Positions 35,237 through 44,651 of a stretch of DNA of 64,000 nucleotides are shown piece by piece. The stretch is from Paraburkholderia youngii (lineage in GTDB: Bacteria > Pseudomonadota > Gammaproteobacteria > Burkholderiales > Burkholderiaceae): the NCBI RefSeq assembly GCF_013366925.1, contig NZ_JAALDK010000001.1:3775165-3839164 (forward strand), written 5' to 3'. The notes beneath the pieces were generated by a model. That model was not told the DNA's origin. It searched no databases and worked only from the letters and a program-made list of their open reading frames with translations. Each line of letters starts with the position of its first letter. The stretch's first letter is position 1. The position numbers and the translations under genes are program-made.

Positions 35237-35473
35237 ATGAACGATCGGTCGATGACGTTGCATGGCCTCGTCGAGAAATGGCTGGCGCCGTACCTTGCGG
35301 CTCCAGCCCGGGTAGTGCGCCTTGCGCGTGAAGAAGCTGGTTCGCATCGCTGCGTGCGCGTGGAGATCAGCCGCACGTCGCGCAACCTGTCGATGCTGTT
35401 TTTTCGCCATGACGATGGCTCCTGGCAGGTCTATCCCCCGCAAAAGGCGCGTCCCTCCATCAATGCGCAGTAA
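35237..35473 (+). CDS. Small conserved-looking hypothetical protein
   Basis: A 78-residue protein (SMTLHGLVEKWLAPYLAAPA, then CVRVEISRTSRNLSMLFFRH and DDGSWQVYPP). It looks like a small folded domain of unknown family. The ATG at 35237 follows the third TetR-type operator by 27 bases, so its transcription is probably under the same repressor. No function can be given. Confidence 0.55.
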   Translation: MNDRSMTLHGLVEKWLAPYLAAPARVVRLAREEAGSHRCVRVEISRTSRNLSMLFFRHDDGSWQVYPPQKARPSINAQ

Positions 35474-35877
35474 GTTGCGCCCGGCGCATACGCCGCGGCC
35501 ATCGCAACTCCATGCGGCAAAAGCCTTTTGACCGTCGCTAGATTTTTCGTCTCAATGGATCGGAAAAACGTATTGGTCGCCTCATGCGCTCGCGCATAAG
35601 CTAACGACAGACAACGTATCCAGACAGAACGAAATGCGCGCGGCATGACGCCCGAGCCGCGCATGACCCTCAGCGAGCCAATCCGAACGCACGGACCACG
35701 AGCAATGTATTCGCGGCCCGGGGTGCACGGTCGTCTTCGCGATTGGCGTGAGACCGGCGCGACACTGTCGCCGCGCGGCCCGCTTTCGACTCCTGCCTGA
35801 CGCTTGCAATGCCGCCATGAAGAAGCGGTGAAAGAACGGTCGACAAGTGCCCAATTACTCTCACTAGTGAGGAGACG
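35474..35877. other. Long leader region of the first catabolic operon
   Basis: This 404-base stretch has no supported gene. It carries the shared 27-bp element at 35550-35576, about 300 bases before the MFS start, so the message may have a long untranslated leader. I did not identify a terminator or a clear riboswitch fold. Confidence 0.5.
35550..35576 (+). promoter_or_regulatory. Shared 27-bp element, copy E1
   Basis: This copy begins TCTCAATGGATCGG and ends GTATTGG, and it is identical over 27 bases to copy E2 on the opposite strand at 44450-44476. Related copies lie at 44511 and 57192. It is followed by TCGC, making TTGGTC, the half-site of the TetR-type operators. It precedes the MFS-P450-SDR unit. 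Confidence 0.7.
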
Positions 35878-37248
35878 ATGCAACTCAACCCAGTCGCGCA
35901 AGGTCCCGAACGGTCCGACATGCATGCCGCCATCGAACGGAAGATTTTCCGGAAGGTGACGATGCGGATAGTACCGATCCTCATTTTGTGTTTCTTCATC
36001 AACTATATCGATCGCGCCAACCTCGGCGTTCTATTTTCCCCCATCTCCAAAGAACTGCATCTCACGGCGTCCGCTTTCGGTTTCGCCGCAGGTATCTTCT
36101 TTCTCGGCTACCTCGTGTTCGAAGTGCCATCGAACATGGCGATCGTGCGCTTCGGCGCGAGACGCTGGATCGCGCGGATCATGATTAGCTGGGGTATCGT
36201 CACTTGCCTGCTCGCGGCAACGCACAGCGTGCCGATGCTGTACACGCTGCGCTTTGTTCTTGGTGCCGCCGAAGCAGGGTTCTTTCCCGGCGTGCTGTTT
36301 TACCTAACTTTTTGGTATCCGCGACATCTGCTCGGCCAGGCCTATTTGACGCTCGAACTAAGCGTGCCCGTTTCGCTCGCGCTCGGCTCTGTCGTGACTG
36401 CCGGACTTCTTCTGATGGAGGGCGTAGCAGGCATCGCCGGTTGGCGCTGGGCCTTCGCGCTGGAAGGGATTCCCGCCATAGTGATGGGCTTCCTGGTCCT
36501 TTTCATTCTGCCGGATGGACCGAAGCAGGCAAAATGGCTGACGCAGGAAGAGCAAGACTATTTACTCTTGAGAACCGTTTCGGATCACGGACATTCAAAA
36601 GCGAGCCTGAGCGAATTCAAGGCCGTCGTATGCAACCCGCTGACATGGCTCTTTATCGCGCTCGAGTTCTCGATCATCATCGGCTTCTGGGCCGTCACAT
36701 ACTTCCTGCCAAAGATCGTGCAGGAGCGCTTTCACGTCGATCCCGTCCATGCGGGCCTGATCTCCTCGATTCCATGGTTGGCAGCTGTCGCCGGCATCGC
36801 GCTCGTGGCATGGACTTCGCGCAAGACCGGCGACCGGAAATGGCACTTGCTGATCGTCTTGCTGCTCTCTGCGGTCGGCCTGTGGATCACGGCGCGCGTC
36901 GATTCGCCCGTCGTCGGCCTGATCGGCATTTGTATCAGTGCTGCTGGCGTGCAGGCGGCGGTGCCGCTGTTCTGGACCATTCCCGCGATGTCCTTCAGTG
37001 GTGCGCGCGCGGCGATAGCAATTGCCTTTATCAACTCAGTCGCAAGTACAGCAGGACTCGTCGGGCCGTGGATTCTCGGCATTTCGCAGGATCTGACGGG
37101 AACCAGCCGGACCGGACTTTATGTGATGTCGGCCTTCTTCCTCATATCGGCATTTCTTGCTTTCCAGGTCAGTCAATCGCGTTCGAAAGCGGAGGTGGGA
37201 CGCGGCACGTCTGGCGTTTCGGCAGCGGGCAACGTCGGCTTGGAATAA
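35878..37248 (+). CDS. MFS transporter, anion:cation symporter (ACS) type
   Basis: A 456-residue inner-membrane carrier. INYIDRANLGVLFSPISKELHLT near residue 40 and the 'GYLVFEVPSNMAIVRFGARRWIAR' motif are typical of ACS-family aromatic- or organic-acid symporters (MhpT, PcaK-like, phthalate carriers). GAGGAG lies just before the ATG. It heads a + strand operon with a P450 (26 bases away) and an SDR. It probably imports the aromatic or terpenoid acid that the island degrades. Confidence 0.93.
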   Translation: MQLNPVAQGPERSDMHAAIERKIFRKVTMRIVPILILCFFINYIDRANLGVLFSPISKELHLTASAFGFAAGIFFLGYLVFEVPSNMAIVRFGARRWIARIMISWGIVTCLLAATHSVPMLYTLRFVLGAAEAGFFPGVLFYLTFWYPRHLLGQAYLTLELSVPVSLALGSVVTAGLLLMEGVAGIAGWRWAFALEGIPAIVMGFLVLFILPDGPKQAKWLTQEEQDYLLLRTVSDHGHSKASLSEFKAVVCNPLTWLFIALEFSIIIGFWAVTYFLPKIVQERFHVDPVHAGLISSIPWLAAVAGIALVAWTSRKTGDRKWHLLIVLLLSAVGLWITARVDSPVVGLIGICISAAGVQAAVPLFWTIPAMSFSGARAAIAIAFINSVASTAGLVGPWILGISQDLTGTSRTGLYVMSAFFLISAFLAFQVSQSRSKAEVGRGTSGVSAAGNVGLE

Positions 37249-37274
37249 CGGTTTTATATCGTGGAGTTAGACGC

Positions 37275-38507
37275 ATGCGAAAGGATGGGGATGTGACGGA
37301 TCACGACCACGTCGGACGCGACTTTCCGTTTCAACGGCCAGGCGGCCCGCTCAGCCCACCGCTCGAATACGCACGGCTGCGTGAGGAACAGCCGCTCAGC
37401 AAGGTCAGGCTTTGGGACGGCTCGACAGCCTGGATCGCGACCCGCTGGGAGGACGTGCGCGCGATCCTCGGAAGCCCGCATTTCAGCGTCGATCCGTTTC
37501 GTCCGGGCTATCCGTCGGTTTCGCCGGCACGCGCCGTGCAAGCACGATCGCGTCAGGCGTTCATCAACATGGACGACCCCGATCATGCGCGCTTCCGGCG
37601 GATGCTGACGAAAGACTTTATGCAGAAGCGCATGAGCGACCTGCGTCCGATGGTCCGCGAGCTCATCGACGAGCTAGTCGACAAGATGCTCCAGCATGGA
37701 CCGCCGCTTGATTTCGTCGAGCATTTTTCGCAGCCGCTTCCTTCGATGGTCATCTCCGCGCTGCTCGGCGTGCCGTACGAGGATCACGCGAAACTGGGCA
37801 CATGGAGTACGACGCGTAACGATCACACCGCGTCGCCGGAAACCGTGCAGGAGGCGGTGCGCAGTATGGAAGCGCATCTGGACCGGATCATCGCTCAGAA
37901 GGAGGTCGATCCCGGCGAGGGGCGCGACATGCTGAGCCGCCTGGTCATCGAGCAGATTCGTCCCGGACACGTGACACGTGAGGAAGTGGTGCGGATCGCC
38001 TCACTGTTGTATTCAGCCGGGCACGGCACCACGGGCAGTCAGATCGGTCTTGGCACGCTATCGTTGCTGATGCACCCCGAGCAGCGCGCCGAACTCGATG
38101 CCGATCCTTCGTTGCTCGCAAGCGCCATCGAAGAGATGCTGCGTTTTCACACGATTGCGCACTTCAATTCGGCACGCGTGGCGACGGTGGATGTGGTTGT
38201 CGGAGAAAACCTGATTCGCGCCGGTGAAGGCGTCTACCCGCTGATCTTCGCTGCCAATCGCGATCCCGATGTATTTCCAAACCCTGATACGTTCGATATC
38301 CACCGCAACCCGCAGGAGCATGTAGCTTTCGCCTACGGCATCCATCAGTGTCTAGGGCAACCGCTTGCGCGCCTCGAGCTGCAGACGGTGTTCAGCATGC
38401 TGTTCAGGCGTCTGCCTGGATTGCGGCTCGCGGTGCCGGTCGAGACGCTGACGTTCAACAGCACGTCTCAGGTTTATCGGCTGGAAGCCTTGCCCGTCAC
38501 ATGGTGA
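37275..38507 (+). CDS. Cytochrome P450 (first copy; altered I-helix)
   Basis: A 410-residue soluble bacterial P450. The ExxR motif is EEMLRFHTIAH (about residue 290), and the haem-Cys loop is FAYGIHQCLGQPLARLEL (about residue 357). The I-helix reads SAGHGTTGSQI: the acid of the usual AG-x-(D/E)-T-T is replaced by Gly. It is paralogous to the P450 at 58069, which has the canonical AGHETT. Electrons probably come from one of the ferredoxin/reductase pairs of the island. The gene overlaps the SDR start by 7 bases. The substrate is unknown. Confidence 0.95.
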   Translation: MRKDGDVTDHDHVGRDFPFQRPGGPLSPPLEYARLREEQPLSKVRLWDGSTAWIATRWEDVRAILGSPHFSVDPFRPGYPSVSPARAVQARSRQAFINMDDPDHARFRRMLTKDFMQKRMSDLRPMVRELIDELVDKMLQHGPPLDFVEHFSQPLPSMVISALLGVPYEDHAKLGTWSTTRNDHTASPETVQEAVRSMEAHLDRIIAQKEVDPGEGRDMLSRLVIEQIRPGHVTREEVVRIASLLYSAGHGTTGSQIGLGTLSLLMHPEQRAELDADPSLLASAIEEMLRFHTIAHFNSARVATVDVVVGENLIRAGEGVYPLIFAANRDPDVFPNPDTFDIHRNPQEHVAFAYGIHQCLGQPLARLELQTVFSMLFRRLPGLRLAVPVETLTFNSTSQVYRLEALPVTW

Positions 38508-39265
38508 GCGCACCCGAGACACCGCGCTTTGCTGGCAAAGTCGCGTTGATCACCGGCGGCGCCTCGGGCATTGGCCGTGCAACGGCGGAACTGCTGGCAC
38601 GCGAAGGGGCGCGTGTCGTCATCGCGGACCGGTGCCGCGAGGAGGGGAATGCGCTCGGCTCACGTCTGCGTCGCGACCACGGCGATGCCCTGTTCATCGA
38701 GACCGATGTCACCTGCCCGGACTCCATCGAAGCGATGGTCACACGCACCTTGCGCGAACACGGCCGCATCGATTGCGCCGTCAACAATGCCGGCTTGTCC
38801 GAGACGCCGATCGATCTGACCGACGCCACGCCCCAACATTGGACGCGTCTCATGTCGGTCAACCTGCGCGGCGTATTTCTTTCGATGCAGCACGAGATCC
38901 AGGCCATGCTGGAAAGCGGTGGTGCGATCGTCAACGTGTCGTCGCGCACGGGCCTGGTGGGCAAGCCGCGCCACGCGATCTATACGGCCGGCAAGCATGG
39001 CGTGCTCGGACTGACGCGATCGGCTGCCGTCGATTACGCGCGACACGGCATACGCGTCAACGCCGTCTGCCCGGGACTCGTGCGCACCCCTTTCGTCGAG
39101 CGAAAGCTCGGTGACCGCCTGGGTGAGCTGGCAGCTACGATGAATCCAATGGGACGCATCGGCGAGCCCGAAGAGATCGCTGAATGCATCGCGTGGCTGT
39201 GTTCCGATGCGGCGAGCTTCGTCACGGGCATCGCCTTGCCGGTGGATGGGGGCGCGGTGGCCTGA
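38501..39265 (+). CDS. Short-chain dehydrogenase/reductase
   Basis: A 254-residue classical SDR: cofactor motif TGGASGIGRATAELL, DVTCPDS, NNAGLSET, Ser in VNVSSRTGLVG, active site YTAGK, and PVDGGAVA at the end. It overlaps the P450 stop (ATGGTGA), so the two are translationally coupled and the SDR probably oxidises the alcohol formed by the P450. The SDR stop is convergent with the MmgE/PrpD gene, 21 bases away. Confidence 0.94.
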   Translation: MVSAPETPRFAGKVALITGGASGIGRATAELLAREGARVVIADRCREEGNALGSRLRRDHGDALFIETDVTCPDSIEAMVTRTLREHGRIDCAVNNAGLSETPIDLTDATPQHWTRLMSVNLRGVFLSMQHEIQAMLESGGAIVNVSSRTGLVGKPRHAIYTAGKHGVLGLTRSAAVDYARHGIRVNAVCPGLVRTPFVERKLGDRLGELAATMNPMGRIGEPEEIAECIAWLCSDAASFVTGIALPVDGGAVA

Positions 39266-39286
39266 TCACGCCGCGCCCGCCGCCCC

Positions 39287-40765
39287 TCATGCTTGCGTGA
39301 CCTGCGTGCGCATTGACAGGAACAAGGCGCTGAGACTCGCGGTGAGCCGTTCGACCGGCAATTCGTCGAGCGCCATGACCACGTCCGTCACTTCGCGCAC
39401 CGCGCGCTGAAGTTCCTCCGGGCCGCCGCCTGCCGCATCGAGCCCGGCCATCACGCCGAACTTGCTGCGGACTTGCGCGTCCGAGAAACGCGTCGTGTCG
39501 GTCCAGGGGTCGCCCGTCGCGTTATCGGCGGTCGCGCTGAAGACGGTGCCGCGCGCATGAATATCGACGCCGCCAGGCACCCCGCGCCATTGTCCGCCCG
39601 TCATCCATTCTGCGATGTTCGAAGAAGAGGGCTCGGCGGTGACCGTCACGCGTTCGCGGAACGCCGCGATGCGCGAGTCATTCATTGTTGTCGATTCGTA
39701 CCAGCGTGGACCCGGCGGAATCGCGTGGGCGAGGGCGGCGAGTGCGTGCGCATGGCTGAACTCGGCGCTGAGAAGATCCTTCGGCTGCTGTTCACGGAAG
39801 ATGGACGTGAGCGAGAACGGATTCGCCCGCACTACGACACGCGTGATTTCATCGGGCCGCAGCGCGTGCTGTTCCAGCAGTTGCGCGAACGCGGTCAGGG
39901 GGTGGTGGATCCAGCGGCAGCACGGCCAGGGCTTGTAGGTCGTATTGAGAATCTGCCAGTCGTCGCCGAGGCCGGCGAGTAGCGCGCGATCGTCGTGGCC
40001 CGGCGAGCCGTAGAACTTCCAGAATGCATTTTCGCCGTCGAGTATGTCCGTGAACCCCGTGCTGCCGAGTCGCGCAAGCAACGCGGACGATACGCCGATT
40101 TCCGCGCACCAACCGGCATCGGCGTATTTGTACATCGGCTGCTCGACGGATTCCGCCCATTTGCGCAGCGTAGGCTGCGGCGAATTGCTGCCGCCGATGC
40201 CGAACGCGTGATTGGCCTGCCTACCGTCCAGACGCGCGATGTGCACCGACGTGCCGATAGCTGCCCAGGTGATGGTGGCGGCAGGTCCGCCGAGCTCGTT
40301 CCAGCCGATCACCTTGCCGTTTTCGATCTGCATCGGCGCGCCCATCCAGCTGCCGATCCGTGCGCCGACATCGAAGCCCACGGCGATCGCGCCGAGCAGA
40401 TCGCGGCCGCTGCGGCTGTCGAGCTCGGCCAGCGCTAGCGCGGAGAACACGGTGGCGTTGCCGAAGTGCGTCGACGTGGGGAAAGTGTCGTCGGCGTCGA
40501 GCACGTTGGCGAGTCGCGCGTTGGCGTACGCCGCCGCCGTCGCCGAGCTGCGCCGTGCCGAGCCGACGACGCTCGCATGCGGCGCGCCACCGAGCATGTC
40601 GACATAGTCGAGCGCGATTTTTCCGCTTGGCGTATCGACAGCGCCGAGCGCGCAGCCGATCGTATCGAGCAGCAGGCGTTTCGTTTCATGCACGACGGGC
40701 TCGGGAAGATCTTCGAAGCGCGTCTGCACCGTGAAATCGGCCAATGTCTGCGTGAGCGAGGTCAT
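39287..40765 (-). CDS. MmgE/PrpD-family protein
   Basis: A 492-residue protein of the MmgE/PrpD family (2-methylcitrate dehydratase and relatives, also cis-aconitate decarboxylase-like). Typical blocks are ETKRLLLDTIGCALGAVDTP, ANARLANVLDADDTFPTSTH, NAFGIGGSNSPQPTLRKW and KPWPCCRWIHHP. It is the last gene of the MFS-etfBA-mmgE unit on the - strand. No methylcitrate synthase or isocitrate lyase is nearby, so it probably dehydrates or decarboxylates another intermediate. AGGAG precedes the ATG. Confidence 0.9.
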   Translation of the reverse strand: MTSLTQTLADFTVQTRFEDLPEPVVHETKRLLLDTIGCALGAVDTPSGKIALDYVDMLGGAPHASVVGSARRSSATAAAYANARLANVLDADDTFPTSTHFGNATVFSALALAELDSRSGRDLLGAIAVGFDVGARIGSWMGAPMQIENGKVIGWNELGGPAATITWAAIGTSVHIARLDGRQANHAFGIGGSNSPQPTLRKWAESVEQPMYKYADAGWCAEIGVSSALLARLGSTGFTDILDGENAFWKFYGSPGHDDRALLAGLGDDWQILNTTYKPWPCCRWIHHPLTAFAQLLEQHALRPDEITRVVVRANPFSLTSIFREQQPKDLLSAEFSHAHALAALAHAIPPGPRWYESTTMNDSRIAAFRERVTVTAEPSSSNIAEWMTGGQWRGVPGGVDIHARGTVFSATADNATGDPWTDTTRFSDAQVRSKFGVMAGLDAAGGGPEELQRAVREVTDVVMALDELPVERLTASLSALFLSMRTQVTQA

Positions 40766-40801
40766 GCGAAAACTCCTGAATGAACGATGAACAAACGCGC
40801 G

Positions 40802-41731
40802 TCAAAGCGCGTCCTGCAGTTGCGGCAGCGCCTCGAACAGATCGCCGACGAGGCCATAGTCCGCTACTTGGAAGATCGGCGCGTCGGCATCCTTATTGAT
40901 CGCGACGATCACCTTCGAGTCTTTCATCCCGGCGAGATGCTGGATCGCGCCCGAGATGCCGATGGCGACATACAGTTGCGGCGCAACGATCTTTCCGGTC
41001 TGCCCGACCTGCAGATCGTTCGGCGCGAAACCCGCATCGACGGCCGCACGCGACGCCCCTACGGCGGCGCCTAACTTGTCCGCGAGCGGATAGAGCAGTT
41101 CGAACAGCTCCGCGCTGCGCATGCCGCGCCCGCCGCTCACCACGATGTCCGCAGCGCTGAGGTCCGGGCGATCCGAGCGCGCCATTTTCTCGCCAACGAA
41201 GACTGAGGTGCCGCTATCCACAGCGCCCGTGACGGGCACGATGTCGGCGCTTCCGCCGGTTGCATCGACGGGCGTGAAGGCAGTCGCGCGCACGGTTGCG
41301 CATTTGATCGCCGCGCCCGACTGTACGGTCGCGATCGCGTTGCCCGCATGAATGGGGCGCTTGAACGTGTCGGCGGAAAGGACCGCGACAATATCGGAAA
41401 CGGGGTCCGAGTCAAGCAACGCGGCGATGCGCGGCAGCAGGTTCTTTCCGTGGGAGCTCGCCGCACACAGGACGTGGCTGAAGCCGACTGCCAGCGACAC
41501 GACGAGCGGTGCGAGGTTTTCCGGCAACTGATGCGCATACTCAGAATGATCGGCGATGAGCACGGTTTTCACATGTGCGATGCAGCGGGCTTGCGCCGCC
41601 AAGTCCTGCACTAAGTGCCCGGCCACGAGCAGCGTGATGTCGCCGCCGATCTCCCGAGCGGCCGCGACCGTGTTCAATGTAGCCGCGCCGAGCGCGCCGT
41701 TTGAATGTTCTGCGATTACGAGAATGGCCAT
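40802..41731 (-). CDS. etfA: Electron transfer flavoprotein, alpha subunit
   Basis: A 309-residue EtfA. The C-terminal FAD-binding signature is complete: [35 protein letters not shown], and [20 protein letters not shown], followed by [10 protein letters not shown]. It forms a heterodimer with the EtfB encoded just upstream (the ATG overlaps the etfB stop by one base). It takes electrons from acyl-CoA dehydrogenases to the ETF-ubiquinone oxidoreductase. It is probably dedicated to the acyl-CoA dehydrogenase at 48238. Confidence 0.97.
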   Translation of the reverse strand: MAILVIAEHSNGALGAATLNTVAAAREIGGDITLLVAGHLVQDLAAQARCIAHVKTVLIADHSEYAHQLPENLAPLVVSLAVGFSHVLCAASSHGKNLLPRIAALLDSDPVSDIVAVLSADTFKRPIHAGNAIATVQSGAAIKCATVRATAFTPVDATGGSADIVPVTGAVDSGTSVFVGEKMARSDRPDLSAADIVVSGGRGMRSAELFELLYPLADKLGAAVGASRAAVDAGFAPNDLQVGQTGKIVAPQLYVAIGISGAIQHLAGMKDSKVIVAINKDADAPIFQVADYGLVGDLFEALPQLQDAL

Positions 41732-42486
41732 CAGATCACCTTTGCTTCGGTCTTGAGCTTGTCGACGAGTTGCGCGACGGACGTCACCTTTACGCCGCCC
41801 TTGCGTTCGGCGGGCGGCTCGACACGCAGTGTTTCGAGCGTCGTCCCGACGGAAACGCCGAGCGCGCTCGCCGCGAGCGTCTCGAATGGCTTCTTCTTCG
41901 CCTTCATGATGCTGGGTAGCGTCGTGTAACGTGGCTCGTTAAGACGCAAGTCGGCCGTGACGACGGCGGGCAGTCGCAGCGTTACCGTCTGCAGGCCACC
42001 GTCCACTTCGCGCGTTACTGTCACGCGTTGCGCGTCGACGTCGACGTCGACGCTCGAGGCAAACGTGCCTTGCGGCCAGTTCGTGAGCGCGGCAAGCATC
42101 TGGCCCGTCTGATTGTTGTCGCTGTCGATCGCCTGCTTGCCGAGCAGGACGAGCTGCGGTGCTTCGCGTTCGACGACCGCCTTCAACAGCTTCGCGACGG
42201 CGAGCGCGCCGGGCGTCCCGGTCGTCTCGACCAGAATCGCCCGGTCCGCGCCGATCGCGAGCGCCGTGCGCAATTGCTCCTGTGCAGCGGCGGGGCCGAC
42301 TGACACCGCGACGATTTCTGTCGCGATACCTTTTTCCTTCAGACGAACGGCCTCTTCGACGGCGATTTCACAGAACGGATTGATCGACATCTTCACGTTG
42401 TCGAGTTCGACGCCGCTATGATCGGATTTGACGCGCACCTTCACGTTGTGATCGACGGCGCGTTTGACCGTAACCAATACCTTCAT
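41731..42486 (-). CDS. etfB: Electron transfer flavoprotein, beta subunit
   Basis: A 251-residue Etf[21 protein letters not shown], then [55 protein letters not shown] and [19 protein letters not shown] are all family signatures. It is normal in length. It forms the ETF dimer with EtfA and lies 71 bases after an MFS carrier. A pair located inside a catabolic island is probably an additional, pathway-specific copy of etfAB. Confidence 0.97.
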   Translation of the reverse strand: MKVLVTVKRAVDHNVKVRVKSDHSGVELDNVKMSINPFCEIAVEEAVRLKEKGIATEIVAVSVGPAAAQEQLRTALAIGADRAILVETTGTPGALAVAKLLKAVVEREAPQLVLLGKQAIDSDNNQTGQMLAALTNWPQGTFASSVDVDVDAQRVTVTREVDGGLQTVTLRLPAVVTADLRLNEPRYTTLPSIMKAKKKPFETLAASALGVSVGTTLETLRVEPPAERKGGVKVTSVAQLVDKLKTEAKVI

Positions 42487-42557
42487 GCTGATGACCTCAT
42501 TACCTGATTCCTTATCGACGGGATAGCGAAACTGAAAAGCGAGCGGAGTACGGAGGC

Positions 42558-44213
42558 TCAGTGCGTCAACTGTGGACCGCCGACTTCCACGTAACCGTCA
42601 CCGCGCGTTTCGGCATTGAAGCGCTCGAGCTCCGCATGGGCATCTGCTTCGCCCTGCAACAGCGAGCGGCTCGCGAACAGCAGCGCGCCGATCGAAACGG
42701 GCAGCACACCGATCGCGATGAGAATCGCGAGTCTCAGATCGCCAGATGCATCGCTGACGATGCCGACGAAGTACGGCCCGAGCCCCAGCCCGAAGATGTT
42801 CGGCCCGAGCGAAAATGCGGCGAACGCCGTGCCGCGCAGTCGCGGAATGACGAGATCCTGCGTGGTCGCCTGAAGTGGACCGAACCACATCGGGACGAAG
42901 AATGTCGCGACTGCATAGGCGCAATAGAACACCGTGACGTTTTGCGTCAGGTACTGCACCATGCTCGCCGCGCTGAACGCGGTCGCGGTCACGCAGACGA
43001 AATAAAGGCGGCCGAATGCGTGCTTGCGCTTGGCCCAGTCGCACAGGTAGCCGCTCACGCTGATGCCCGATCCGCCCGCAATGATCGCGATAATGCCCAG
43101 ATGCAGGCCGGCGCTCGCGGTCAGGCCGAGCGTGCGGCTCGCGTAGACGAACACGAAGGCGTTGACGGCATTCATCGCGAACGCGAGGAAAGCGCCCGCG
43201 ACGGTGACGGCCGCGAAGGTCCGCGATCCCGTGATGAGGCGGTGCGCGTACGCGTCGCTGAGCCGCGTGGCCTGATACCAGTTGGAGCACACGTAAAACG
43301 CAACCGCGATGGCAACCCATTGCACGAGGTTACTCGTGATATCGAAGCCGCCGACCGTCGCGATCACGGCCTTGCGGCCTGCCGAAAGCACTTGGTTCGT
43401 GCCCCACGTGGCCACGATCACGAGCGCGACGGAGATGAGCAGATAGACGAAGTTGCGCGCGTATTCGCGGCGCGGGGCGCCAAGCGCCTGAAGCCGCAGC
43501 CAGCTCCATGGCGGAATCATCGAGCCGAGATCCCGCACGGCGCTCGCGAACGGATGCGGGTCCTTCCTGGCAGGCACGGCGTCGAGCCGGCCGCGCATCG
43601 GCTCGCGAACCGTCAGCATCACGATCAGCGCGAACAGCATGCCCGGCACGCCCACGCCGATGAAGGACGCCTGCCAGCCCGTCAGTCCGAGCGGCGCATT
43701 GCCGTGCCCGAAGGCGCGTTCCCATGCCGACACGATCGATCCGCCAATCGCGAGCGATGCGCCCGCACCGACATACACGCCGACGGAATAGAGCGCGAGC
43801 ACCGTACCGCGCCGCGCGCGCTCGAAGTAGTCGCCGAGCAGCGAGACGGCGGCAGGCGTGGCGCTTGCCTCGCCGATGCCCACCCCGATGCGCGCCGTGC
43901 CCAGTTGCACGAAGCTGCGCGACAACCCGGACAGCGCCGTCATCAGCGACCAGAACGACAGACCGAGCGCGAGCGTGCGCACGCGGCTCCAGCCGTCGGC
44001 GAGACGCGCGAGCGGAATGCCGAACACGCAATAGAACAGCGCAAAAGATGTGCCGTAGAGCAGGCCGAGCTGCGCGTCGGACACGCCCAGATCCTTCTTC
44101 AGATAGGGCGCGAGGATGGTCACGATCTGCCGGTCGATGTAACCGAAGGCGTAGATCAGCGTCAGGATGAACAGCACATACCAGCGATACCAGGGACGTT
44201 CAGGGGTGGTCAT
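42558..44213 (-). CDS. MFS transporter (spinster-like, long form)
   Basis: A 551-residue carrier. [26 protein letters not shown] near the start, [16 protein letters not shown] and [19 protein letters not shown] are typical of spinster-type MFS proteins. It is about 100 residues longer than usual because of a central loop insertion (residues about 215-300). The open frame reaches 44645, but the ATG at 44213 begins a normal N-terminus. It heads a - strand unit with etfBA and mmgE/prpD and has the shared 27-bp element 237 bases upstream. Confidence 0.9.
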   Translation of the reverse strand: MTTPERPWYRWYVLFILTLIYAFGYIDRQIVTILAPYLKKDLGVSDAQLGLLYGTSFALFYCVFGIPLARLADGWSRVRTLALGLSFWSLMTALSGLSRSFVQLGTARIGVGIGEASATPAAVSLLGDYFERARRGTVLALYSVGVYVGAGASLAIGGSIVSAWERAFGHGNAPLGLTGWQASFIGVGVPGMLFALIVMLTVREPMRGRLDAVPARKDPHPFASAVRDLGSMIPPWSWLRLQALGAPRREYARNFVYLLISVALVIVATWGTNQVLSAGRKAVIATVGGFDITSNLVQWVAIAVAFYVCSNWYQATRLSDAYAHRLITGSRTFAAVTVAGAFLAFAMNAVNAFVFVYASRTLGLTASAGLHLGIIAIIAGGSGISVSGYLCDWAKRKHAFGRLYFVCVTATAFSAASMVQYLTQNVTVFYCAYAVATFFVPMWFGPLQATTQDLVIPRLRGTAFAAFSLGPNIFGLGLGPYFVGIVSDASGDLRLAILIAIGVLPVSIGALLFASRSLLQGEADAHAELERFNAETRGDGYVEVGGPQLTH

Positions 44214-44449
44214 GGTGAACCTTTGAAATGCGGCGCCGCAAACGGAAAATGCGCGGCGCGGATGCGAATCGACGGCCATGCGTCCGGACTTGCGGACAGA
44301 CCGCCGTCGTTGAAGAGCCGTCGCGAGGCGATTATTCGGTGCGGATGGCGGGCATGGTGTCGTGTCTCCTGATGTTGGCTTTTGTCGGCTGCCGAAGCGT
44401 CTCGGCCTATCGGCTGCTTCACAGGATAGCCACGCATATGGGCCAGAAA

Positions 44450-44476
44450 CCAATACGTTTTTCCGATCCATTGAGA
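44450..44476 (-). promoter_or_regulatory. Shared 27-bp element, copy E2
   Basis: On the - strand it is identical over 27 bases to E1, starting TCTCAATGGATCGG and ending GTATTGG. It lies 237 bases upstream of the MFS start. A perfect copy near the promoter of a second unit implies shared control. Confidence 0.7.
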
Positions 44477-44510
44477 GGAAGAAACTTGGGTGCATATCAG
44501 AGGGAAATCC

Positions 44511-44537
44511 TCTGAATTCCTCTGCAAACAGTATTGG
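44511..44537 (+). promoter_or_regulatory. Shared 27-bp element, copy E3
   Basis: This copy begins TCTGAATTCCTCTG and ends GTATTGG. It aligns without gaps to E1, E2 and E4, and TCG follows to make TTGGTC. It lies 115 bases upstream of the FAD hydroxylase start. Confidence 0.6.
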
Positions 44538-44651
44538 TCGAGGCACGGGGGTGCTTGCTAGAGTGGCTTCACATCGAGGTGCCGCTGTCGAAAAGCAAGG
44601 CGGTGCGACGTAGGTTCTAACGACACGTGGAGCATGATGGAGCATTCAGCT

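Larger units (their letters stand above)
44214..44651. other. Divergent control region of two catabolic units
   Basis: 438 bases between the - strand MFS and the + strand FAD hydroxylase. It contains element E2 (44450-44476, -) and E3 (44511-44537, +). On the - strand at 44332-44355 there is an 8-codon frame (MPAIRTE then TAA) with AGGAG upstream, which could be a leader peptide or a chance frame. Confidence 0.55.

Noticed and set aside
36204..37274. Upstream extension of the first P450 reading frame
   Set aside because: It overlaps the MFS gene and reads as Arg-rich nonsense; the P450 begins at 37275.
42561..44372. Long + strand open frame over the MFS carrier (about 600 codons)
   Set aside because: Antisense to a well-supported membrane protein; its product is charged, low-complexity and unlike any family.
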